From positions 1 through 64,000 of the forward strand of contig NZ_KQ949083.1 in the NCBI RefSeq assembly GCF_001514305.1: a DNA stretch of 64,000 nucleotides. The letters are read 5' to 3'. The notes beneath the pieces are model-generated. The model was not told where the DNA came from, did no database searches, and saw nothing but the letters and a program-made list of their open reading frames with translations. This document shows positions 1 to 8,391 of the stretch, piece by piece (position 1 is the stretch's first letter; each line of letters starts with the position of its first letter). Position numbers and translations under genes: made by a program. This DNA is from Streptomyces dysideae. GTDB taxonomy: Bacteria > Actinomycetota > Actinomycetes > Streptomycetales > Streptomycetaceae.

Positions 1-235
1 GGCGGTCAGGACGTCGGCGCGGACGCCGACCATCCGGACCCGTTTGGCCGGTCTGCGCAGCCGCGTTATGTCCCGGGACCGGATCTCGTTCGGACGGGTG
101 GCCGGCAGTTCCGGTTTGGCGTGCGCTGGGTGGACGGCGTTGCGGCGACGCTCACGGACCTCGTCATGCTCGCGCAGTGCGGTACATGGTGGACACGCCG
201 GCCACGTACACGCCTCGGTCGGGCGCTGTCACGTT
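1..235 (-). pseudogene. IS3-type transposase (orfB) fragment
   Basis: Read on the minus strand, about positions 235 to 164 give DRGVYVAGVSTMYRTARA and a stop. A different frame then continues with EHDEVRERRRNAVHPAHAKP and a degenerate RSRDITRLRRPAK. In intact IS3-type orfB proteins these are the helix before the catalytic core (RGVY.SVSTMYRILR) and the first DDE strand (W.WDITKL). The piece lacks both ends, contains a frameshift and runs off the window edge, so it cannot encode an active transposase. The family assignment rests on motif memory; an IS481-type rve transposase is the alternative. Confidence 0.6.
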
Positions 236-435
236 GTTGGGTGCGTGAGTGCCTGGCAGCGTGCTGGAGTGTGGCCGGTCCGGGTGTCGGCGTAGGACAC
301 GATGACGCCGCGCTCCAGCATGAGCTCCTCGACCTCGCGGAAGCTGAGCGGGAACCGGAAGTACAGCCACATGCAGTGCGAGATGATCTCGACCGGGTAC
401 CGGTGCCCCTTGTACGACGGCGACGCGGACGACAC
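229..435 (-). pseudogene. IS6-family transposase N-terminal fragment
   Basis: The minus-strand product begins with SYKGHRYPVEIISHCMWLYF and continues with RFPLSFREVEELMLERGVIVSY. This is the well-conserved N-terminus of IS6/IS26-family transposases (zinc-ribbon and HTH region). Homology stops after VIVSY, where IS6 proteins continue with E(T)IRRW. The remaining residues look like junction sequence leading into the neighbouring IS3-type fragment. About 50 of roughly 230 residues survive and no DDE catalytic domain is present. No terminal inverted repeats could be found, so the element is a dead remnant. Confidence 0.75.
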
Positions 436-1079
436 GGGCGATTGTCTGTAAGCACGTGAATGGGCACCACGGTACGGACGAGTTTTGGTACCACCGTCGA
501 ACCGGTGGCCGACCGTTCACCCCGGCCCCTGACTGCCTCTTCTCGCTGGCTGCGCCTGTGCATCAGCCCATCACCGGGCCGGCGGTCGAACGGCTGTCGG
601 AGCCAAAAGAACCTGGTGCGCTGGTACCCGAACTCGTGCTTATAGACAGGCGATCCCATCCAGACGCGATCAACCACAAGATCATCCCACCCCGCTCAGT
701 CAACGTGACAATGCCCTTCGGCGAGGTGCTGGTAGGTGCCGGGGCGGGTCGTGGTCACGGTTCTTCTTCGGGTAGAACGCGGTGCGGGTTCGTCGTCCTC
801 GAGGAAGCCGTGGCAGCCGGGAACGTGGCCGGGTACGGCATCGCCAAGTGAGCGGGCCTGGAAGAAGAGGCGTTCACGGTGGGGGAGCTGCTCGCCCTGG
901 CCGCCGGTGCCGAAGGCGGCGGGCACCGCCTGGTCGCGGTCCAAACCGTGCGCCGGGCCGACCTCCTGTTTCCTGCACTGGTGGTCGTGGCGATGATCTA
1001 CAGCAGCGGGCTGCGATGACCTTCCCGAACACGCGAGGCCGGATGGCTACCTGGCTCCGCTCATCGCCACGCCCACGGA

Positions 1080-1625
1080 GTGGGTCACGGTCCTCGGAAA
1101 GCCCGTCCAGGACCGCTTCGACTGGGGCATCAGCAGAGTCAGGCAGCGATGGACGCCGCGGGGATCAGCTCGTTCTACCCGGAGGAGCGCACGGTCTTCG
1201 AAGAGGGACTGCGAGACGAAGAGGAGCAGGCGGAGTTCGTCGTGCAGCGCCGAGCTACACCCAAAGCATTCCGGGCTCTCCAAGCACAGGAGAGGCTCGC
1301 TCTGGGGGAGGCGTACACGGTGTCCGGCCACGTGCTGGTGCACCAGGCGGGCGATGCCTTTACGATCAAGCAACTTAGCCGGCGCGCGTACCGGCTTATG
1401 GAGCTTCTCGGGCTCCGTCGCGTCAGGCTCTACGACGCACGCTCGCCGTGCTTCACCTTCCTGGCCAACAACGGTGTCCCGGATCACATCCTCGCGCGAT
1501 GGGCCGGGCACACAAATATCAAGACGACCAAGCGGTGGTACGTCAAGCCGGATGCAGAGGATCTTCGCGAAGCTGCCACCACTTGGGATGGCCTGCACGG
1601 GGTTGCGGAGGAGGGGCAAGCGTGA
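1080..1625 (+). pseudogene. Tyrosine recombinase/integrase, C-terminal remnant
   Basis: The last ~130 residues match the catalytic half of actinobacterial phage/ICE integrases: a GEAYT.SGHVLVHQ.GD region, then RVRLYDARSPCFTFLANNGV, WAGHTN, and the nucleophile region TKRWYVKPDAEDLREAA. The usual arginine motif reads YDARH; here the His is replaced (YDARSP). The second box (GHTN) and the Tyr are present. Upstream, the N-terminal SAM-like domain and first catalytic Arg are missing or scrambled over frames (about 850-1150). It is therefore a 3' fragment and unlikely to be active. With the IS pieces it marks the edge of an old integrated element. Confidence 0.7.
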
Positions 1626-1995
1626 GCCACGCGGACTACCAGCCGAGCCAAGCGGGGACAGATCTTGTTCACCGTGTGTGGTGTTCAAGCTGCTGTTGGG
1701 CGGGACTCTGGAAGGTTTCCAGGTGAGTCACGCCGAGCCTCGTACGTGCCATCACACTCGATGCTGCAACCCGAACCGCCCGGGGGTGCCCAAGAGGGGA
1801 GAGCCTTGCTCGTAGCGACTGAGGGACGGCACGCGCCCGGAGGACCTACTGTCGACACGGCCACGAGTGCACGCCGGAGGACATGTACCTGGACTCTCGT
1901 CGGCAGGTCCGGCAGCGCCGGAGCAGGGCAAGGCCCGCTAGGTCCACCCTCCCCCGGCGATGTGACATCTCGTGACAGATGAGAGGGTCAGGCGA
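1626..1995 (+). other. Intergenic stretch after the integrase remnant
   Basis: About 370 bases between the integrase fragment and pcaL. A short frame starting with MSHADYQPSQAGTDLVHRVW overlaps the expected position of the small protein that often follows such integrases, but nothing in it is recognisable. I see no tRNA and no direct-repeat attachment core. The end of the stretch must hold the pcaL promoter; no convincing -10/-35 pair is visible. Confidence 0.4.
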
Positions 1996-3294
1996 GTGAG
2001 TGAGACACCGAAGAGCGCCCTGCAATACCGCTTTGACGGGCCAGAAGACGCCCCTGTCCTGATCCTGGGGCCCTCACTTGGTACCACATGGCACATGTGG
2101 GACCGGCAGGTGCCCGAGCTGACGAAGCAGTGGCGTGTCTTTCGGTTCGACCTGCCGGGACACGGCGGTGCCCCCGCGTACCCGGCGGGCTCGCTCGCCG
2201 ATCTCGCCGGACGCCTGCTCGTCACCCTCGAGGGCCTCGGCGTGCAGCGCTTCGGCTACGCGGGCTGTGCGTTCGGCGGCGCGATCGGCATCGAGCTGGC
2301 CCTGCGCCACCCGGAGCGGCTCGCCTCGCTCGCGCTCATCGCCGCGTCCCCGCGCTTCGGCACGGCCGACGAGTTCCGGCAGCGCGGAGTGATCGTTCGC
2401 ACGAACGGCCTCGACCCCATCGCCCGGAGCTCCCCCGACCGCTGGTTCACCACCGGTTTCGCCGCCGCCCAGCCCGCGATCACCGACTGGGCCGTGCAGA
2501 TGGTCCGCACCACCGACCCCGGCTGCTACATCACCGCCTGCGAGGCGCTCGCCTCCTTCGACGTACGGGGCGAACTCGGCCGCGTCGGCGTCCCCACCCT
2601 CGTCCTCGTCGGCTCCGACGACCAGGTCACCGGCCCCGCCGAGGCCCGCACCCTCGTCGCCGGCATACCGGACGCCCGCCTCGCAGTCGTACCCGGCGCC
2701 TCCCATCTCGTACCGGTCGAGCAGCCCGCCGCCGTCACCGATCTCCTCGTCCGGCACTTCTCCACCGCCTGGCAGCCCGCCTTCGACTCGACGACCGGCC
2801 AGATGGCGATCCAGGCGGCGCCCGTCAAGCCCGTGCTGGCCGCGGCCCCGCAGCCCGCGCCGATCGCCGAGATCGCCCCGGCCGTCGCCGTACCGCCGCA
2901 GACGTCGGGGCGGCCCGACCCGTACGACGCGGGGATCAAGGTGCGCCGCGAGGTGCTCGGCGACGCGCACGTGGACCGGGCGCTGGCGCAGGCCGACGAG
3001 TTCTCGGGGGACTTCCAGGAGTTCATCACCCGCTACGCCTGGGGCGAGATCTGGGACAGACCCGGCCTCGACCGCCGCTCCCGCAGCTGCGTCACCCTCA
3101 CCGCCCTGGTCGCCGGCGGCCACCTGGACGAACTCGCCTTCCACACCCGCGCCGCCCTGCGCAACGGCCTCACCCCGAACGAGATCAAGGAAGTGCTGCT
3201 CCAGGCGGCCGTCTACTGCGGCGTACCCGCGGCGAACAGCGCGTTCAAGGTCGCCCAGCAGGTCATAAGGGAGGAGACCACTCCCACCGAGTGA
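1996..3294 (+). CDS. pcaL: 3-oxoadipate enol-lactonase / 4-carboxymuconolactone decarboxylase fusion
   Basis: A bifunctional enzyme of the beta-ketoadipate (protocatechuate) pathway. Residues ~1-270 form an alpha/beta hydrolase (enol-lactonase, PcaD) and ~320-430 a carboxymuconolactone decarboxylase domain (PcaC), joined by an Ala/Pro-rich linker. The order PcaD-PcaC is that of known PcaL fusions. The charge-relay Asp (GSDDQVTG) and His (GASHLVPVEQP) are visible, but the nucleophile elbow reads GCAFGG, with Ala where Ser is expected in G-x-S-x-G. The decarboxylase part carries the usual RSR..VTLTALVA and EIKEVLLQAAVYCGVPAAN segments. GTG at 1996 is preferred because GAGAGG lies 9 bases upstream; GTG at 1972 is the alternative. 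No other pca gene is nearby, and transposon debris lies upstream. Confidence 0.88.
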   Translation: MSETPKSALQYRFDGPEDAPVLILGPSLGTTWHMWDRQVPELTKQWRVFRFDLPGHGGAPAYPAGSLADLAGRLLVTLEGLGVQRFGYAGCAFGGAIGIELALRHPERLASLALIAASPRFGTADEFRQRGVIVRTNGLDPIARSSPDRWFTTGFAAAQPAITDWAVQMVRTTDPGCYITACEALASFDVRGELGRVGVPTLVLVGSDDQVTGPAEARTLVAGIPDARLAVVPGASHLVPVEQPAAVTDLLVRHFSTAWQPAFDSTTGQMAIQAAPVKPVLAAAPQPAPIAEIAPAVAVPPQTSGRPDPYDAGIKVRREVLGDAHVDRALAQADEFSGDFQEFITRYAWGEIWDRPGLDRRSRSCVTLTALVAGGHLDELAFHTRAALRNGLTPNEIKEVLLQAAVYCGVPAANSAFKVAQQVIREETTPTE

Positions 3295-3329
3295 GCCCGG
3301 CTTCCCGGCCGGGGGGCAGGATGGTGCCC

Positions 3330-3965
3330 ATGAAGCTCACGAAGAAGTCGCACGCCTGCGTCCGCCTCGAGAAGGACGGGCAGACGCTCGTCCTCGACCC
3401 CGGGGGATTCAGCGAGGAGGACGCCGCCGTCGGCGCGGACGCGATCCTCGTCACACACGAGCATCCCGACCACTTCAACGAGGAGCGACTGCGGGCGGCC
3501 ATGGAAGCGAACCCGGCCGCCGAGATCTGGACCCTCGCGTCGGTCGCGGAGAAGATCTCCGCCGCCTTCCCCGGTCGCGTCCACACCGTCGGCCACGGCG
3601 ACACGTTCACGGCCGCCGGCTTCGACGTCCAGGTGCACGGCGAGCTGCACGCCGTGATCCACCCCGACATCCCGCGCATCACCAACGTCGGCTACCTCGT
3701 CGACGCCGGCAAGGTCTTCCACCCGGGCGACGCCCTCACCGTCCCCGACCACGCCGTCGAGACGCTGATGCTCCCGGTCATGGCGCCCTGGAACAAGATC
3801 GCCGAGGTCATCGACTACGTCCGCGAGGTCAAGCCGCGGCGCGCCTACGACATCCACGACGCCCTGCTCACCGACCTCGCCCGCCCGATCTACGACAACC
3901 AGATCGGCGCGCTCGGCGGCTCGGAGCATCTCCGGCTGGCGCCGGGGGAGACCACGCTCCTGTGA
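3330..3965 (+). CDS. MBL-fold metal-dependent hydrolase
   Basis: A 211-residue metallo-beta-lactamase-fold protein. It has an N-terminal SHACVRLE strand, LVLDPGG and the metal-binding signature THEHPDHFN (H-x-H-x-D-H). These are followed by a later His in GELHAVIH, a metal-bridging Asp in FHPGDAL and a C-terminal His (YDIHDALL). This short, single-domain arrangement resembles the UlaG/YhfI-like L-ascorbate-6-phosphate-lactonase-type proteins, but substrate cannot be told. ATG at 3330 matches the usual MKLTKxxHxCV start; an in-frame ATG at 3321 has less suitable spacing. It lies 35 bases after pcaL and could be read through from it. Confidence 0.8.
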   Translation: MKLTKKSHACVRLEKDGQTLVLDPGGFSEEDAAVGADAILVTHEHPDHFNEERLRAAMEANPAAEIWTLASVAEKISAAFPGRVHTVGHGDTFTAAGFDVQVHGELHAVIHPDIPRITNVGYLVDAGKVFHPGDALTVPDHAVETLMLPVMAPWNKIAEVIDYVREVKPRRAYDIHDALLTDLARPIYDNQIGALGGSEHLRLAPGETTLL

Positions 3966-3995
3966 CTGTCAGACCCGCCGGGTAGGTTGTGAGGC

Positions 3996-4775
3996 ATGCG
4001 CATCGCGACCTGGAACGTGAACTCGATCACCGCCCGCCTGCCGAGGCTCCTGGCCTGGCTGGAGAGCAGCGGCACCGACGTGCTGTGCCTCCAGGAGGCC
4101 AAGGTCGCCGAGGAGCAGTTCCCGTTCGACCAGCTGCGTGGCCTCGGTTACGAGGCGGCGGTCAACGCCACCGGCCGGTGGAACGGCGTGGCGGTGCTCT
4201 CCCGTGTAGGCCTCAAGGAAGTGGTCAAGGGGCTGCCCGGCGACCCCGGCTACGACGGCGCCGAGGAGCCCCGCGCCATCTCCGCGACCTGCGGCCCGGT
4301 CCGCGTCTGGTCGGTGTACGTGCCGAACGGCCGCGAGGTGGACCACCCCCACTACGCCTACAAGCTCCAGTGGTTCGAGTCCCTCAAGGCGGCTGTCGCG
4401 GGCGACGCGGGCGGCAGCCGCCCGTTCGCGGTGCTGGGCGACTACAACGTGGCGCCGACGGACGACGACGTCTACGACGTGGCCGCCTTCGAGGGCCTCA
4501 CCCACGTCACCCCCGCCGAGCGCGCCGCCCTCGCCTCCCTGCGCGAGTCCGGCCTGTCCGACGTGATCCCGCGCCCCTTGAAGTACGAGCACCCGTACAC
4601 GTACTGGGACTACCGCCAGCTCTGCTTCCCGAAGAACCGCGGCATGCGCATCGACCTGGTCTACGGCAACGAGCCGTTCGCCAAGTCGGTCACCGACGCG
4701 TACGTCGACCGTGAGGAGCGCAAGGGCAAGGGCGCGTCCGATCACGCGCCGGTGGTCGTGGACCTGGACCTGTAG
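3996..4775 (+). CDS. xth: Exodeoxyribonuclease III (AP endonuclease family 1)
   Basis: A 259-residue enzyme of the EEP fold that cleaves abasic sites and removes 3' blocking groups in base-excision repair. Recognisable motifs are MRIATWNVNSI, LCLQEAK (metal-binding Glu), NGVAVLSR, YVPNGR, the active-site GDYNVAPTDDDVYD, and the C-terminal RIDLV and SDHAPVV (catalytic Asp-His). Length and order are standard for XthA. The start ATG is 30 bases after the previous stop. The stop codon sits inside a 19-base palindrome shared with the convergent downstream gene. Confidence 0.95.
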   Translation: MRIATWNVNSITARLPRLLAWLESSGTDVLCLQEAKVAEEQFPFDQLRGLGYEAAVNATGRWNGVAVLSRVGLKEVVKGLPGDPGYDGAEEPRAISATCGPVRVWSVYVPNGREVDHPHYAYKLQWFESLKAAVAGDAGGSRPFAVLGDYNVAPTDDDVYDVAAFEGLTHVTPAERAALASLRESGLSDVIPRPLKYEHPYTYWDYRQLCFPKNRGMRIDLVYGNEPFAKSVTDAYVDREERKGKGASDHAPVVVDLDL

Positions 4776-4788
4776 ATCTGATCTACAG
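4770..4788. terminator. Perfect palindrome overlapping two convergent stop codons
   Basis: CTGTAGATC-T-GATCTACAG is a perfect 9-bp inverted repeat. It contains the TAG stop of exonuclease III (4773-4775, plus strand) and the TAG stop of the SGNH hydrolase (4783-4785, minus strand). It could act as a bidirectional terminator or mRNA 3'-end stabiliser; the stem is short and there is no T tract, so termination is only inferred. Confidence 0.5.
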
Positions 4789-6696
4789 CAGTCTCAGGTC
4801 GACCGACTCCGCCAGCGCCGCCAACCCCGCGTCCCCGGGGTGCAGATGGTCCCCGCTGTCGTAGGCGGGCAGTATCCGCGCCGGGTGCGCGGGGTCGCGG
4901 AGCACGCCGTCGAAGTCGAGCACGCCGTCGAACACCCCGGAGTCCCGGATCCACGCGTTCACCGCGACCCGCTCGGCGTCGGCTGCGGCCGTGCAGCGCG
5001 TCTCGCCCTCGCACGGCAGGATCGTCGCCGCCAGCATCCGCAGCCCCCGCGCCCGCCCCCGGTCCGCGATCTCCCGCAGGCCCGCGATCACCTGCTCCGC
5101 GGTCGTGCCCCACCGCACGTCGTTGACGCCCTCGAACACCACCGCCGTACGGGCCGACGTCTGGGCGAGCACATCCCGGTCGAAGCGGTTCAGGGCGCTC
5201 ACCCCGGCCGTGTCCGTCGAGACCCCGTCGCCGGGATAGCGGTCGGTGACCACACGGTTCCCCGAGATCCCCTGGTTGAGCACCCCATAGCGCGGCACCA
5301 CGGTCTGGTTCAGCAGCCGGGTGGCCAGCACATTGGGCCACCGCCGGTTCGCGTCCGGCGTGGACTTGTCACCGTCGGTGATCGAGTCCCCGAACAGCAC
5401 CACGGACCCCGGCCCGCCGCCCACGTCCACCCCGGTCAGCAGCGGCCAGCTCGTCAGCACCGTGGGGTACGGTGCCGCGGAGGCGTCCGCCGTGTGGTCG
5501 CCCGGTCCGCTCAGATACGACCGCTGCTGCGCGAGCCGGTGCACGGGCGCCGCCGGCACCGTCCCGGGCAGATGGAAGCTCACCAGCAGATTGGCGTCCG
5601 CAGGCACGTCGAAGCCGAGCGGATCGCTGTACGCCTGCGCCCCCGCCGGAATCCCGACGCCCGCCGCACCCCGGAAGGCCACCGGCACCGGCGTACCTCG
5701 CGCCGCCGCGCCCGCCTCCTGAACGGCCACCGTGGCGCTGCCGATCCGTACCGGCGCCGCCGCGAACGTGTTGTCGAACCGCAGCCGCACCCGCGGCCCG
5801 CCCACCGAGGTGTGCACCACCAGCCGCAGCGTCCGGTCGGTCCACGGCCCCACAGTCGGATAACCGCCCGTCGAGGTCGTCCAACTCCCCGTCCAGCCCG
5901 GGGTGGAGGCCCGCACCGCCACCGCGAACACATGCATTCCGGCCGCGTGCGGCAGTCGTACGGAGGCGACCTCGCGCCCCGTCACCAGCGGCACCGTCAC
6001 GACGTACAGCCGTGCCTGCTCGGCGAGTTGGCCGCCGGGGGTGTTGAGGTGCGGCAGGGCCACCGCCTTCGTGGCGAGCGGGCCGGTGCGCCAGTCGGGG
6101 GCGGTGAGGCGGTACGCGGAGCGGGCGCCGTTCGTGTACGCCACCGTGCCCGAGCCACTCACGGCGTCACATTGCTCCGCCTCCGGGGCGCTCCAGCCGG
6201 TGTCGAGAGACCGACCGTGCTCAGCCCTTCGGGCCTCCGCGCTCCCCCACTCTCGACTTCGCTCGAGCGGAGGGACCCCCATGGCCTCTCGACACCGGCG
6301 CGCCCCTGCGGCTCCGCGGGCGCCGTCCGTGCCGGCGACCAGGAAGGCGAGCGCGCCGCCGCGGCCGCTCACACGGACGTCCTGGCCGTCGGCGCGGACG
6401 TTGTCGGGCTCGCCCGGCCGGGGGCGCGGCCAGGTCAGCCGGGCGCCCTGCACGGTCAGCTGGGCGCCGGGGGTCCAGCCGGCGGCCGTGAGGTCCTGGG
6501 CCGACAGCGAGGCGCCCGAACCGTCGAAGTCCGCTTCGCCGGGCCGGGCGTCGTCGCTGACCGCCGTGTTGTCGAAGAGCCGCTCCAGCGGGAGCGGCTC
6601 GGCTCTCTGCGCGGTGGCGGCCCGTGCCGAAGTCCACGGCACCAGCGCCGCGAACAGGGCGAGGACGACCGCTGAACTGCACACACGTCGACGCAC
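4783..6696 (-). CDS. Secreted SGNH/GDSL-family esterase
   Basis: A 637-residue secreted hydrolase. GTG at 6696 is chosen because GGGAGGAG lies 6 bases upstream and the product then starts with a signal peptide (VRRRV, hydrophobic VVLALFAALVPW, cleavage near SARAA). The catalytic domain is C-terminal: block I LFGDSITDG (nucleophile Ser), block II GISGN, block III FEGVNDVRWG, and block V SGDHLHPGD (Asp/His). The N-terminal half resembles the beta-rich region of Streptomyces SGNH proteins. About 30 residues around RRCREAMGVPPLERSREWGS come from an in-frame inserted palindromic repeat (6197-6298). The gene converges on xth. Likely substrate is an extracellular ester, not identifiable here. Confidence 0.85.
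   Translation of the reverse strand: MRRRVCSSAVVLALFAALVPWTSARAATAQRAEPLPLERLFDNTAVSDDARPGEADFDGSGASLSAQDLTAAGWTPGAQLTVQGARLTWPRPRPGEPDNVRADGQDVRVSGRGGALAFLVAGTDGARGAAGARRCREAMGVPPLERSREWGSAEARRAEHGRSLDTGWSAPEAEQCDAVSGSGTVAYTNGARSAYRLTAPDWRTGPLATKAVALPHLNTPGGQLAEQARLYVVTVPLVTGREVASVRLPHAAGMHVFAVAVRASTPGWTGSWTTSTGGYPTVGPWTDRTLRLVVHTSVGGPRVRLRFDNTFAAAPVRIGSATVAVQEAGAAARGTPVPVAFRGAAGVGIPAGAQAYSDPLGFDVPADANLLVSFHLPGTVPAAPVHRLAQQRSYLSGPGDHTADASAAPYPTVLTSWPLLTGVDVGGGPGSVVLFGDSITDGDKSTPDANRRWPNVLATRLLNQTVVPRYGVLNQGISGNRVVTDRYPGDGVSTDTAGVSALNRFDRDVLAQTSARTAVVFEGVNDVRWGTTAEQVIAGLREIADRGRARGLRMLAATILPCEGETRCTAAADAERVAVNAWIRDSGVFDGVLDFDGVLRDPAHPARILPAYDSGDHLHPGDAGLAALAESVDLRLL
6197..6298. repeat. Streptomyces-type palindromic repeat inserted in frame in a gene
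   Basis: The segment is bounded by 12-bp inverted ends, CCGGTGTCGAGA (6197-6208) and TCTCGACACCGG (6287-6298). Its core contains CCCCCACTCTCGACTTCGCTC and GGAGGGACCCCCA, a motif I recognise from short palindromic repeats common in Streptomyces genomes. If one copy of the end belongs to the host gene (coding for DTG), the inserted length is 90 bases, exactly 30 codons, so the host frame stays open. It could be a MITE-like element. Confidence 0.6.
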
Positions 6697-6880
6697 GGCC
6701 GACTCCTCCCGCTCACGACAGCGCACAACCGTTCACGTCGAGACGAAAGACGCATCGAGAAGCTAGAGAGACACCCGGGACCCGTCAACGAGCCATGCCT
6801 GAACTCGGCGTGAAGTCGACTGGAATCGACCACCCGCGCGCCTGTGGTGCGTACGGCGGTACGAATGACACGCTGGGTGT

Positions 6881-7288
6881 ATGAAGATCCCTTTTCTGGG
6901 CAACCGGCCCGAGAAGCGCGGGACCCCCGACCCGGAGGGCATCGCCGAACTCCTCGCCGAATGTGAACTCCTGCGCTCCCTGGCCTCCCGGGAGGGCGTC
7001 CAACTCGACGACACCGCAGCCTCGTTGGAGGCGCTCGACCAGTTGGTGCCGCGCTGGCGGGACGACGAGGAGGTGCTGTCCTGGCTGGGCAACGACGCCG
7101 GTCTGTATCTGGGCACCGTCATCGTGCGGACCGTGCCCGGTGCCGCCTGGGAGATCTGGCCGAACGGCCAGCCGGTCGTGCGGCTCGCCTCCGGCCGTGA
7201 GTTCGATGTCGTAGCCTCGGGACATGCGTGGGCGGCCAGCGGTGTGCCCGAGCTGTCGCAGCTGTACGGAGAGGTCGCGGAGACGTGA
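6881..7288 (+). CDS. DUF6278-like conserved hypothetical protein
   Basis: A 135-residue, soluble, acidic protein. It resembles a Streptomyces-restricted family (I believe DUF6278) with the recognisable core LLRSLASREGVQLDDT...LEALDQLVPRW.DD.EVL.WLGNDAGLYLGTVIVRTVPGA.WE.WPNG.PVV. No signal peptide, membrane segment or catalytic motif is seen. It sits directly upstream of gluA, a neighbourhood also found in other Streptomyces as far as I recall. Function is unknown. Confidence 0.75.
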   Translation: MKIPFLGNRPEKRGTPDPEGIAELLAECELLRSLASREGVQLDDTAASLEALDQLVPRWRDDEEVLSWLGNDAGLYLGTVIVRTVPGAAWEIWPNGQPVVRLASGREFDVVASGHAWAASGVPELSQLYGEVAET

Positions 7289-7423
7289 AACCCATCGAAC
7301 CGCTGTCCACAGTTCGACGTAAATACGGCTAATGCCCGAAAAGTGCGTGTCGTAACGTAAGTTAATGATTGCCCGGATAGTTTGCGGCAACCACGACACA
7401 GCTGAGAGTGAGTAGGGCTGCGA

Positions 7424-8167
<744 letters not shown>

Positions 8168-8391
8168 GCGGGGCGCGGACCATGGGGAGAACAACGGCGT
8201 TCCATCACGTCCGGAAGTCCGTCGCGCCGGACCTCGACTACGATGTTCCCTCCCGCCCCGAGGCCGCGGCTGTCACCCCGGCCGGACCCAGGGACGCTGC
8301 TGCCGGGTGGGGATCCCCTCACGGCCCCTAGGAACCTTGGGGCCCGGGGGCAGCAGTCACAGAGCCATACCCGGCCGGCGCCGGCCGGAGA
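8168..8391 (+). other. Junction downstream of gluA where gluBCD would be expected
   Basis: Starting at 8181 an open frame reads about 49 codons (GRTTAFHHVRKSVAPDLDYD, then VPSRPEAAAVTPAGPRDAAA) to a TAG near 8330. It begins with ATG but has no clear ribosome binding site and looks like the tail of some longer protein. A GC-rich imperfect dyad (CCCCTAGGAACCTTGGGG) follows at about 8325-8343. No binding protein or permease sequence is present, so a deletion boundary is likely here. Confidence 0.35.

Noticed and set aside
456..1000. Open frames on both strands between the IS fragments and the integrase remnant
   Set aside because: Only weak resemblance to an integrase N-terminal region (AFTVGELLALAA); frames break repeatedly and no product can be named.
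2074..3144. Long minus-strand open frame opposite pcaL
   Set aside because: Its product is Gly/Asp/Val/Arg-rich with no motifs; it is the mirror of the GC-biased codons of pcaL.
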